Positions 22,776 through 33,724 of a stretch of DNA of 64,000 nucleotides are shown piece by piece. Under the pieces are notes generated by a model. That model ran no database searches. It had not been told where the DNA came from and saw only the letters and a program-made list of their open reading frames with translations. The position numbers were made by a program, and so were the translations under genes. The DNA is taken from assembly GCA_936450465.1 (NCBI GenBank), contig OW388304.1, positions 9,492,700-9,556,699 of the forward strand, written 5' to 3'. Positions within the stretch are counted from its first letter, which is position 1. Each line of letters starts with the position of its first letter. This DNA comes from Gibbula magus. Taxonomy: Eukaryota > Mollusca > Gastropoda > Trochida > Trochidae.

Positions 22776-24237
22776 GAACACATATTCACAAAAACGTTCA
22801 AGATTGTGAAGAAATCAGCATCAATTATCACATACCACAATAAAGGAGAAATGAAATATTTCAATTTAATCGGTATTGACAAAGATGGCACCTTTACAAG
22901 TTTGAAAATTTACCACCATTCGAAATTTAGTTTCATCAGAAAAGGAGGAATCTACAAATTCAGGAATATTATTGAAAAAAACAAGACGAACTGTGGGTTG
23001 TAGGGAAACTGTGGGTTGTAGGGAACCGCTCAATATCAATGATTGCTCCCATTGAAATTGCAATCCCAATTTCAAATGAACTGCATCTTCCGGAGGAAGA
23101 AGAGGCGAGAGGCCGCGCCAACCGCCTTCTTAAAAGCGCCCTCAGGACCGGCAAGATGTCCATCATAACTGGCAAGATTTTTCAGGTATAAGCATTAAAT
23201 CAATCACATTTAGTATTAACAATAAACAAAACCCATAAAACATTTATATTTTTCTTTCCTTCAATTGATGTCTGTGATGACTAAGCTGACCATGTGTCTT
23301 TAAATAATGTATATCAAACATGCCATTTTGAATCAGAGGAATATAACTTGAATTGCTCGATTTCAACAAAACCTTTCTGTACAAACCATTCAATCAAATC
23401 AGTTGAATTGTTCATAAATATTTAAATGCATACATTTTTTTAAATACTTACCATAAACCGACATATTATTCTATTAAATTTGTCAGTTGTTAAACGCCGA
23501 AAAAACGGAACATTGGCATTACGTTCAATTGCTTTGAAAGACACTGAGAACAGTTACAAAAATTACTTTGTTTTAAGGAATCAGCAACCAAGAAACTGGA
23601 AGAAAATGATGAAATTCAATTCATAGCCATAATCACCAAACCATTTCAAAATGGACTGCAACTTTCATCTACCTTTCGAACAACTTGTGAGGTAAGATAT
23701 ACATACTTTACCTATTAAACACCCAATCACGAACTACAATTAAATGCGGGATATAACATTGATAGGTTCTTGCAATACTTTTTAAAAAAAATTTCCAACC
23801 AACACTCAGATATGTATTAGGTTGCATTACGTTTGTTACTTTCAACGTGTGATGTACTGTTATTGTGAACGTGTTCATTTTTTAAAGATTTTTAATGAAA
23901 TTTACAGCTATCACTTATCCATATGTCCTAATTGTTCAAACCATCATATTTTTAAATTACTGCTATCTCATTATATGTTAGTTACCTATCTCTGATACTA
24001 CTCTGACAGAAACGAATTATCATATTTCCAATATACCAACTTAAACTTAAAAGCTGTAAATTATTGAAACCTTATATTTTTATTACTATTTCAGATCCTC
24101 CCAAAAGAAACATTATTCAACATCACAATAAGAAATGATGACTTCATTCAGAATGATTCTGATTTTCCGAAAAACCAAGAAAAGTTAACAGCAAATGAAG
24201 TTTACGACATCAAAGTGTACAAATGTGCAAATTCAGG
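22776..24237 (+). CDS. Unrecognised gene, three exons, possible OB fold
   Basis: Exons proposed: 22776-23185, 23578-23691 and 24095 to about 24210 (or donor at 24238). Exon 1 reads EHIFTKTFKIVKKSASII, then YFNLIGIDKDGTFTSLKIYH and RKGGIYKFRNIIEK. After an A-run at 22975-22981 the frame must change by one base to continue as LWVVGNRSISMIAPIEIAIP to IITGKIFQ. With that one base restored the exon is phase 0 at both ends and joins ESATKKLEENDEIQFIAIIT cleanly. A second A-run near 24178 again offers two frames, one ending in TGA at about 24207. The alternation of strands and glycines resembles an OB-fold nucleic-acid-binding domain, but this is weak. An 18-bp tandem duplication (TGTGGGTTGTAGGGAAAC) adds six residues at about 22990. 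Pseudogene or homopolymer base-call errors are both possible. Confidence 0.45.
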
Positions 24238-24986
24238 TAATATTGTTAACTTTTAAAAATCTAAACATCAAGAAATGGTTTTCACAAAAGCAACTCCAAC
24301 TCCATGTAATTATAAAATACCTATCACCATAACTATTTCAACTCAAACAAAATAGATCTACCTGATAATCTCTTTTTATAAAAACGAAATTATAAAACCG
24401 CAAATAAGGATCAGTTCATAGGTTTCTATCCAATATGTTTAAATATGTATTTATTTCTCCTTTTCGTATATTATATACTACACATCCCTTCATCCCTACA
24501 TCAACAAGCAGATCAACGCTTATCTTTTCTTATATTACTGTTTATGTTTAACATGTAAAGTTATTTCAAATATTGTCTTTACAGGTTGTTTAAAAAAGCA
24601 TTCATGATTTTGAAAGTTGCAATACTTGTGGAGGGAGAAACCTCCGCAATGCGTGTACCGTAAGGTCACGAATTTTTTCAAATTCAAAACATCACGTCTG
24701 AGGATGAGCTGTTCTTTTCAGTTGCGTCCAAATTGCCTCTAACATTCAATGGTTGTATTGAAGACGGAAAGTTTCATATTTGTCATAAACTTAAGCATTT
24801 AAGGCGCTGTACCACGTTCTTTGCCATATACTGTTTTCTTAAATGTGTTATCTATTGTCAACTGTGTCTGGCCTAATGGTTTAAATGAATAAGAACCGAC
24901 CGGCTGTTGACTTGATTGATTAATCACTTAAGCTTGGACTCGTTGTCCCCTATACAAGCCTCACCACATACCAGCTGTGTTAGTTT

Positions 24987-25045
24987 AACTTTCATTCCTG
25001 ATGAAGCGAGCAATGTGCTTGTGAAACGTTGAAAGTGTCATTATT
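24987..25045 (+). ncRNA. Hammerhead-ribozyme-like core, Penelope-type
   Basis: CTGATGA (24998-25004) is followed by arms GCGAGC and GCTTGT that can pair with two wobble pairs, then GAAAC (25023-25027) and, nine bases on, GTC. This order is the conserved hammerhead core found in terminal repeats of Penelope-like retroelements. Stem I does not pair convincingly, so the copy may be degenerate. No RT is adjacent. Confidence 0.35.
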
Positions 25046-25375
25046 TGGATGGTTTTTGACAATGTTTTAATAGAAATTGTTAAAGTTCATACAAAATATT
25101 ATGTTAGAAGGTTAAACATCTCATTACAAAACCCGACAAGATGTATCAATAGAAAACGGTTATCCGTATTAAAAGCAAATGGGGCCACTACGTACAAAGC
25201 GACAGTGGTTTGCAACTCGTCAGTATGAAAGGTAGACTTGAGGGTTCAAGCAATTTGAGGATTCCGGATGCGCACGCACAGCGACAAGTTGTGCTTGTAG
25301 AACGCTCCGCCCGACCCGGCCCGCTGATATGATTGAATCAAATAAATCCATAAAGATTGTGAAAACAAAATAATA

Positions 25376-25740
25376 TTGAATAATAAGCCGACGAACTACA
25401 ACACTTATCTAGCAAAGCATTCAACGCATGTACGAGGGAAAATCTACAAAACTTTAAAAGTGAGTACTCTACTGAACACGCGTTCAGAAGATATGGAGGA
25501 AATTGTTGTTAAATATGAAAAACGAGTCTCTTCGCTGATCACAGAACTTCGTAGTGAATTACAAAATGTTAAAATTGACATTCAAAGTGAAATACACGCC
25601 GTGTTTACACGTGTAGAGGAGGTCGAACACGCCGTGTCCATACAACAGGATGAAGTCAATGAATAACGTCAACAAATCACAGAATTGAAGACTACAATGT
25701 CGAGCAAGCGAATTCTTTGGGGACTAATCTCACTCTAAAA
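25376..25740 (+). pseudogene. LINE ORF1 coiled-coil relic
   Basis: A heptad-patterned stretch (MEEIVVKYEKRVSSLITELR, then IHAVFTRVEEVEHAVSIQQD) ends at a TAA, after which the same frame continues RQQITELKTTM. This resembles the coiled coil of L1/CR1-type ORF1 proteins. No flanking RT was found. A host coiled-coil exon is the alternative. Confidence 0.4.
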
Positions 25741-25760
25741 TAAATCCATGACAGAAAATT

Positions 25761-25915
25761 GTAGCACGTGGTGTATTTGAATTGGATATTTCGTGCATTT
25801 TGATGTAGCACGTGGTGTATTTGAATTGGATATGTCGTGCATTTTGATGAAGCACGTGGTGTATTTGAATTGGAGATTTCGTGCATATTGTTGTAGCACG
25901 TGGTGAATATGAAAT
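25761..25915. repeat. 44-bp tandem repeat, ~3.5 copies
   Basis: GTAGCACGTGGTGTATTTGA recurs at 25761, 25805, 25849 and 25893 with exact 44-bp spacing. Because 44 is not a multiple of three, the repeat reads in three frames in turn. Confidence 0.9.
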
Positions 25916-26334
25916 AGTTGACATTTCACACTTGCATTATAATCATCGGTCATATTGAAATTAACCTTTAGTTTCATTAAACATTTAAAACTATTTGTAT
26001 TGTTATTATTTCAGTGAAAGTTTTTGCCTGTATTTCATACATACACTAGGATAGGGACAGTGATAGGTTACACTTCCTTCTGAACTTGTGTAGTTATAAT
26101 TATGTAACGTTAGGAACATATCCAGTCATGTATAGTCACCTCCAGACTCGAGCTGCAACATTATACATGACAGAAAACCAAATCTCTTGGTGTATGGTCG
26201 AAAGAAAGAACCCCAAGAAAATTCCGAGAGAACCATCAGGAACTTTTTGATTAATATGCTTAATTTCTCTTGAGCAAAGAGTAGATAATATCTACTTCAA
26301 GACGGTTCATCGCCAACCACGAACGCCGTTTGAG

Positions 26335-26650
26335 GTGAGGTGAGGTGAGTTGGGGTTTAACGCCGCTTTCAAGAGTATTTCACTTATATCGCGGCTGCTA
26401 GTATTACGGCAGGGAGAAAGCCCACAACGCCATGTGGCTATGCATTGCGGTGAAACCTGCGAGCAACGGCTGGAACTAGCGAACCATGGGTGGTACTACT
26501 CTGAAATTCAGTGTAGCATTGCACCCAAACCTTACTGCGTGTAGAACAGTTCTCTACTGCAGACAAAGTTGCCGTGCCCCTGGCGGGATTCGAACCCCGG
26601 ACCTCTTGATCCGAAGCCGAACGCGCTAACCACTGCGCTATCCCGCCCCC
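26335..26650 (-). mobile_element. tRNA-derived SINE, full length with target duplication
   Basis: Complete copy with intact A and B boxes and GAGGT-type tail. CGCCGTTTGAG at 26324-26334 is repeated at 26651-26661. Confidence 0.92.
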
Positions 26651-26664
26651 CGCCGTTTGAGAAC

Positions 26665-27570
26665 GACCCGACACCGGACGCGTCTCCACTTATTATTGCT
26701 TCTTTACTGTGCATCCTGATGCAGTCCAGGGAGAGGGAAACAAGATGAGAGACACAGGAGTGTCAGTGCGAACAGATCTACCCCCCGAAACTGAAGAAAC
26801 GGCGAGCAATCCTGTACAGGAAAAGTCGTGAATTGTACAACCGAGAGAGGTGCTACCCCCGTACTGGAGACCCGGGACACCCGAGAACCGCACTCGCCCT
26901 GGATCATCGTTTTGATAACATTAGGTGTTCACTGACAAAACTTTCGTTGTTAAAATGTACATGGAACTGTACGGATTTTCGTAATCAGGTCATCATATAC
27001 AATTTGGTTTTGTTATGTCACCGACTCTAAATGCACCAGACCTGAAATAATGTTCATTGGAACTTTCTTCGAGCTTACCCTAGTGTCTACCAAATTCCGG
27101 TACCTTGTGAAAACACATTTGAACAGTTTGACTGATAATATAGATTCTCAATAATGTAAACACACCTGACAACATAAACAGCTGACTGTGATTGACTGGC
27201 AATGTTACATAACGTCCGCCTGGGTTTATGCACGTGTCTGTTTATGTCAGTTTAATACTTGACGTGACAATTGAACATTTGTTTATTTCAGTTAATACTT
27301 TACATGACAATTGAACATTTGGTTGATGTAACGTTATCTCTTCCACGTGTTAACTAAGGTTAGGACATGAATCCAATTTGTGGATATTTGATTTATCACT
27401 GAATGATCTCGATGGATTACATAAGACCATGTATAAATCGTGCAAGCATGTGCGATTGTTAGCCTTATTTAGGTTATCCTGACATTCAACTAACCAGTGT
27501 TTTAGGTCAATGTGACATTAGATCATCACTCCAGTGTAATTACGAATACAATTTCTTTGATCTGTAATGG
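26665..27570. other. No gene recognised
   Basis: Mixed-composition sequence. The short overlapping ORFs at 26693-27030 lack domain motifs. A duplicated phrase (TACTTGACGTGACAATTGAA and TACTTTACATGACAATTGAA) occurs at about 27256 and 27297. Confidence 0.4.
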
Positions 27571-27573
27571 GTA

Positions 27574-27859
27574 CGGAAGGCGACCTCTTCTCTGGTTGGT
27601 CCATTTCACGACCACACCAAACGCACGTGTAACACGGAGGGAATTTCAAACTGTCGAGTGAGTGAGTGCGTGAATTTCAATATGGAAACAAAATAATTAA
27701 TTTCTTGATGAGTAGTCATTTGTTCTTTATGTTTGTAATGAATGAGCACTGAGAGGAATTTTCCATTGATTATTTAAATAGAGAAACGGTTCCCTCCGTG
27801 TAACACGGGCGTTTGTTATGGTCGTGAAATGGATCAACTAGAGAAGAGGTCGCCTTCCG
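27574..27859. mobile_element. MITE with ~65-bp terminal inverted repeats
   Basis: CGGAAGGCGACCTCTTCTCT at the left is matched by the reverse complement at the right. The inverted homology extends through CATTTCACGACCA and GTGTAACACGGAGGGAA. The 286-bp element has an AT-rich centre and no ORF. A target duplication is not clear. Confidence 0.8.
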
Positions 27860-27889
27860 CGCAAAACCGTTGACCTAGTTACGTCACTG

Positions 27890-27950
27890 CCGTCTTATCG
27901 AGTGAGTGAGTTATTGTTTAACGCCGCTTCGGCAGTATTCCGTCTTATCG
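27890..27950 (-). mobile_element. 39-bp LINE tail insertion with 11-bp target duplication
   Basis: CCGTCTTATCG at 27890-27900 is repeated exactly at 27940-27950. Between them lie only 39 bp: AGTGAGTGAG, TTATTGTTTAACGCC and GCTTCGGCAGTATT. It is a retroinsertion that reverse-transcribed only the 3' tail of the LINE. Confidence 0.9.
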
Positions 27951-28463
27951 AAACGCCGTAATTATTGTCTGGCGTTATTAAAGTGATGTAGCTCTAATTG
28001 AGGAGGTGACATAGAGGTAAGACCGATGTTGACGATAGCTTATGCATTGGGGAACACGTGTAAGACGATACTTACCAATGTCATATAATGGTAATGTTCA
28101 AAACAACATTTATATCAGAGTTCAAAATTCCGGTTGATAAGCCTTGTTTTATATATATATAGTGTATATTTCCTCCCAAAACTGTGGGTCAGCCTACTCC
28201 TTTGAAACAATCACGTCTGGATTATTTCCTTGTTTCACATAATCTCCTTTCTTCAGTAGATTATACCAGATTATACCAACATAGATCCTGGCTTTAGAAC
28301 AGATCATTCTGTAACAGAGATAAGTCTACAATTTAACGAGATCGAACCTGGCAAAGGCTTTTGGAAATTTAACAATTCTTTACTATAATGTCAAATTAGT
28401 TAAAGATAAAATAAATGAAATTTGTGAGGAATATAAAAGTGCCGAAAAAAGGACAGAGAAAAA

Positions 28464-28586
28464 AGGTGAGGTGAGGTGAGTTGGGGTTTAACGCCACTTT
28501 CAAGAGTATTTCACTTATATCGCGGCTGCTAGTATTACGGCAGGGAGAAAGCCCGCAACGCCATGTGGCTATGCATTGCGGTGAAA
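28464..28586 (-). mobile_element. SINE tail-and-body fragment
   Basis: GAGGT tail, TTTAACGCCACTTTCAAGAG and body to CATTGCGGTGAAA, then an abrupt end. The tRNA half is missing, so this is a 5'-truncated retroposed copy. Confidence 0.85.
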
Positions 28587-28630
28587 GCGGTTGAATGAAA
28601 CTTTATAACAATAAAATGGACTGGACCGAC

Positions 28631-29084
28631 AAGGCGAGGTGAGGTGAGTTGTGGTTTTAAGCCGCTTTCAAGAGTATTTCACTTATATCGCGGCTGCTAG
28701 TCTTATGGCAGGGAGAAAGCCCGCAACGCCATGTGACTATGCCTTGAGGTGAAACCTGCGAGCATCGGTTGGAACTAGTGAGTTGGTGTTTAACGCCGCT
28801 TTCAAGAGTATTTCACTTATATCGCGGCTGCTAGTATGATGGCAGGTAGAAAGCCCGCAACGCCATGTGGCTATGCATTGCGGTGAAACCTGCGAGCATC
28901 GGCTGGAACTAGCGAACCATGGGTGGTACTACGCTGAAATTCAGTGTAGCATTGCACCCAAACCTTATTGCGTGTAGAACAGTTCTCTACTGCAGACAAA
29001 GTTGCCGTGCCCCTGGCGGGATTCGAACTGGGGACCTCTTGATCCAAAGCCGAACGCGCTAACCACTGCGCTATCCCGCCCCCC
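28631..29084 (-). mobile_element. Dimeric SINE insertion sharing one target duplication
   Basis: A truncated unit (28631-28777) is followed directly by a full-length unit (28776-29084), joined at GGAACTAGTGAGTTGG. The pair is flanked by TGGACCGACAA on both sides (left copy ending about 28632, right copy from about 29086), so both arrived as one insertion or one landed within the other. The B box of the full unit is altered (GGGATTCGAACTGGGG). Confidence 0.8.
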
Positions 29085-30052
29085 TTGGACCGACAACTTT
29101 AAGCTACTGGGTATAAAATTTGACACGGACTTTGAAAATATAATAGATATAAATTCAAAGAAATAGAAAATTCTATGCAACTATGGAAAAGTAGGATATA
29201 GACTCCCTTTGGACGTAATACACTATTATTGCCAAAACTTAATCATTTGTTCTCTTCTCTCCCCGCACCTGCTGAAAATATCATACAAATTTTTCAAACA
29301 AAATGTTTTCGATTTATTTGGAATGAAAAAACCGATAAGATTAAAAGGGACCAGGTAACAAACATTATCCCCGATGGTGGCTTTAAAGTACCTGTTTTGC
29401 AGTGGAAGCTTATAGATATGAAATAAACTGGCATGTTGAAAAAACTAAAAACTCAAGGAACTAAACGTGATTCTCTTAATGAAACAGGGAACTAAACGTG
29501 ATTCTTTTAATATGAACTAACGAAATGAGCTAAATGTGAATTGATATATGTAAACTATTTGATATATATTTGTCTCTTGCGATGGAGACACTAAATATAT
29601 TTGTGTCATTTCGAAAAGGACACTATCAAAAACATTGTTCTCTATGAACAAAAACCCAAACTAACTAGGGGATTTCTATAGCACTTGAAGCAAGCACGAT
29701 CAAGCTACAAGTAAACTTTCTATGTCGAGACAATGTCTGGGTGACAAGACACGAGAAAAATGCTTAAGCACGTGCATCTCTGAAACCAGATGCACGTGCA
29801 GACTGAAAAGAGATCAACGCTAAATTACTGTTGTGTTTTGGCGAATGTTTCTATGTTTTAGAACTAAATATGAGGAAACTAATCAATACTTTCAGAACAT
29901 GCCCTTCTCTGTTGATAGAACCTCATCAAATAAAGTTAATGATTTGCATTTTAATACAGTTGAATAAACAACCCTACAATTCCCTAAAAATATATACAGA
30001 ATGTACAGTTTTTACATGTTTAAAACAGTACTTGAAGGCAGCTTTACTGTCA

Positions 30053-33000
30053 CTAATCAGTGCTATTCCATTGAAATGGACATGTCTTCAAGTCTTTTGA
30101 AGCACCAACAACGTTTGTGCCTTTGTCCGAGATGACTGTTTGTGGCATTCCACGCCTGTGAGTCATTCTCAAGAATGCATTCAGAAAAGAATCTTTGTCG
30201 AGCCCAAATGCTATTTCGAGATGAACTGCCAGAGTTGCAAGACAAGTGAACAAGCACAGATACCTCTTCTGACGACTCTTTCCACGCCCTTGAACTGTGC
30301 AAAACGGACCTGCAAAGTCAACCACAACTTGTGTAAAAGCCCGGAGCGAACATGTAACCCTGACTGCAGGAAGATCCATGACTTGATGAGATGGTTTTGC
30401 CTTCTGACGTCGACACCAAGCACATTGTCTCTCCCATTCACGAATCTCTTCACGAGCAGAGACAATCCAAAATCTTGACGAAATTGCGGCTAATGTGCTG
30501 TTAGTGCCCATGTGCTTTACATTCTCATGGACAAATTTGACTATCAATCTGTTGGTGTCATGACGTCGAGGGAGTATGATTGGAGATCTTGCATCTTGAG
30601 ATAACATGTCAGCAAATTTCAACCTTCAACCTGATCTAAGGAGGCCATTTGCATCCAGGACCGGGTGAAGAGCTGCAATTGTACTCGAGTTCAAGACTGA
30701 CTTGCCACTCTGCAGAGCAGAATATTCTGTAGGAATTGCTGCTTTTTGTGTCTGAATCAACCGCTTTGTTTCAGCATCTTCAATCTTCTCGACATCCAAT
30801 GACCCTGTTTTCCAAAGACAGGTAAGTATTTGAGAGTTGTGGAGGAAGCGGTAAACCCAGATTAGGATTCTACACAGCTTCTTCCAGTCTTCAAAAGCCA
30901 AGACTCATCTTGCGTATCGACGAACATTGAAACATCGACTTGAGGTTTGACTTGTTTCCTTTCTAGTCTCTCAGACTGAGAAAAGTCCAAGACTTGTTTT
31001 GGCCATTCACTCTCTCCTAACAGGAGGAACTCAGGACCATTTTGCCAAAGTTCTTGGACTTTGCACCTCGTGAAAGGATGTCTGCAGCATTTTGTTGTGA
31101 CTTAACATAGTTCCATTGTTGAGGAACAGTGTTTTCTTGGATGTAATCTATGCGATTTGCAACAAAAGAAACTTCTGCTTGGACTTTTCAACCACCACAA
31201 CACATTTTGACTTTCCGACCACATGATTGCAGAATGTTGTGATATGGTTAAAGAATTTGCAATTACACAAATAAGTTTTACACCAAGAACTGCTGCAAGT
31301 AATTCCTTTCTCGGAATGCTCACAGCTTTCAAGGGTGCCACATGAGACTTTGCTGTAACAAGATTGCTTGATATTACACTGTCATCGTGAGATTTAACAG
31401 CATAAATAACAGCTCCAAACGCTGCTTCTGAAGCATCAACAAAAACATGAAGGTTTGCTTTTGAATCAAACTGGATACATCTAGAAATGCAAACCATGTC
31501 CAATTGCTCTATCTCCTGAAACCATTGCCAAGCTTTCTGTTCCAGATGTGGTGCAATGGTTTCATCCCAATCGGAATCTGATGTCCAGATCTCTTGCAGA
31601 AGCATCTTTGCTCTAATGATGAATGGCGACAATAATCCAAGAGGATCAAACAATCTTGCAGTCTCTCTCAGAAAGTTTCGCTTTGTCGTGAGAAAAGGTT
31701 TCGATTGAGCTTCGTACTGAAAGTGAAACTCATCACTGTCAGCATTCCATCTGAGCCCTACTGCTTTTACTGAAGTTAACTCGCTCATGTGAATGTTGAC
31801 TTCTTTCAACCTGTCACCAACCGGAATGTGATGAAGGACATTATGTGAGTTCGATACCCACTTCCTTGCATGCATGCCTGCAGAACCCCACAATGCATTT
31901 AACTGCTCGTACAACTCTATTGCTTGACCATCAGTTTCCACAGAGTCCATGTTGTCATCCATGTAAGTGGATTTTTGTATCGTTTCAGCAGCCAAACATT
32001 CTCTTCCCACAGAGGTTACTCCCTTGTTGTTTTTCGCTCGAAATCGGGAGCAGAACCAAAATCCCCTAGCGGTGGAGAGAGAGATATCTCATACCGTACC
32101 CCTGCTTCTTAACCAATGAAAACTCATCTTTAATTGGCCATGTGGAGCGGGTGACTTAAAAAATCTTGGCATTTTACTCTGAAGGGTGTTGCTCATTAGC
32201 TTATGTCATTCGAATGTGTCTGTTATAAATAACGCAAGTGAACTGTTTTTGGTATTTGTGGCTGATTTGGTCTTCTTTATTTATAAGTATGTTTATGATC
32301 AATAGTTTTCACAAAAACACAGGAAAACGAGAAAACGTTGGCCTTACGTTTATTTTATCATTATGATGTTTCATTGGCAAATGTCACTTTTACACCGGCG
32401 TCGCTGATTGCACAACTAGATTCAATTGCAACCAATCAGGACACTCCCTTTCCGATCCCGATTTCAAGCGTAAAACAACAGAGGGTAGGATCGGAAATCT
32501 GAAGGGATTTACCTTTGTGGGAAGAGAATGCAGCCAAAGGATACTCTTGTGAATGTGCTCTAGCATGTTCCTGTGATATGTACTGTGCCAAGAAAGGAGA
32601 ACAATTCATTCCAAAGACAACTCTGGAAAACTCGTATACAGAAGGTTTTGCAGTCTGGTCCATTGACCACCACAAAAATCTGAAATGTGGTCGATCTACC
32701 TCAGAGATTTCTATCTGCAAATACATCTCAGCCACATCACAAATGATTGCAACTTGATGTTCCCGAAAACGGATAAAGATCTCGAACAAATCGTTCTGCA
32801 GTTTAGGACCATGATGGATTGTCATTCAATGACAAACCTTTACAACTGGCTGACGCATCAAACACTATTCTAACCTTTGTTGTTGTCCGATCAGGTTTCA
32901 CAACAGGAACATGAGGTAAGTACCATTTGCTTTGCTTTTCACTTTCAGGTGCCTTTCTTATGTAACCTTTGGTGATGTACTGCTCAATTGTTTCGTTGTA

Positions 33001-33720
33001 TGCCAACCCAACCAAGAGGTATCCTACAGGATCTCCTGGTTTACCAGAAACATCACCTTGTGAACAATGAAGCTCTAAAAAGTCCATGCCGATAAGTATG
33101 TCCACAATTGGACGTGGTTATACATTAGGAAATGAGATGTCTGGCAAATGTGCCAACCCTTTTGCATATTTTTGCCAATCACTTACTCTCATGTTGCCCC
33201 TGACCTTGGTTGTTGTCAACGCAACTATATTGACATCAACTGTACCATCAATGCTTTCTAACTGGCATGAAACAGACATACTATTAAACGTTTCAGTTTT
33301 GCTGTTCAAAACGTTTACAGATACTGATTCTGCTCGTCCCTGCAGCCCCAATTATGATGCCAAATCTTCATTGTTGTACGTCCGAGTGCTCGCGTCATCG
33401 GTGCATTTACAACTATTCTACGATTGCCGTTTTTGAGTACTACAGGGATAGTCCGAAGTGCTGAGAATTGGTTCTGTTGTTTAGTTGTGGACATTGTTGT
33501 TCGTTGGACATTCTCGGGGCGTTTTGTGTTGGTACTAGTGTTTTGTGCAGTACTAGGTGTAGCTCGATGTTGTGCATTGGCTTGCTAGATGGACACTTTT
33601 GAATACCACAATTATATGACCTTGTGCAGAAATTGCCCTGGTGTTCTGCACTTAAGTAACGAAAACAAAAGAAAGATCCTTTGCTTTCTGCCAGCGTTGT
33701 GAAACGGACAAAGACATTGA
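30053..33720 (-). pseudogene. BEL/Pao-type LTR retrotransposon, decayed pol
   Basis: On the minus strand, broken frames give in order: a gag-end zinc-knuckle-like patch (near 33650), a protease-region stretch (33351-33118), and RT. The RT runs from MDILIGMDFLELH and RIVFDASAS through [13 protein letters not shown] and, after an inserted MITE, the YMDD active site. RNase H-like residues (LHVFVDASEAAFGAVIYAV, SIPRKELLAAVLG) follow, and then integrase (zinc-binding HENVKHMG with CAWCRRQK; catalytic VVDFAG and VISDKGTN). Frameshifts, stops and a truncated integrase end make it inactive. No LTR is recognisable at either side. Confidence 0.82.
31997..32530. mobile_element. MITE inside the BEL RT gene, 8-bp target duplication
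   Basis: CAGCCAAA occurs at 31989-31996 and again at 32531-32538. The 534-bp insert has inverted ends CATTCTCTTCCCACAGAGG and CCTTTGTGGGAAGAGAATG, with inner homology around TCGAAATCGGGA. It separates the conserved Pro-Leu-Ala-Ala stretch of the BEL RT from its YMDD box. An 8-bp duplication fits hAT-like transposases among others. No ORF is present. Confidence 0.88.
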
Positions 33721-33724
33721 ATCT

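Larger units (their letters stand above)
28195..29425 (+). pseudogene. L1/Tx1-type LINE fragment, interrupted by SINEs
   Basis: 28260-28385 reads as the end of an endonuclease domain (FRTDHSVTEISLQFNEIEPG, then FWKFNNSLL). After SINE insertions, 29085-29425 reads as the region following the RT core: FKLLGIKFDT, then LLPKLNHLFSSLPAPAENII, FRFIWNEKTDKIKRDQ and PDGGFKVP. Most of the RT core (including any YxDD box) is missing and stops are present, so the element is dead. A related fragment lies at 39763-41427. Confidence 0.7.

Noticed and set aside
17054..25915. A CRISPR-like array in the 31-bp or 44-bp repeats
   Set aside because: Repeats are contiguous without unique spacers, and the genome is eukaryotic.
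30140..30478. Plus-strand ORF over the integrase region
   Set aside because: It is antisense to the BEL integrase, which has clear zinc-binding and catalytic motifs on the minus strand.
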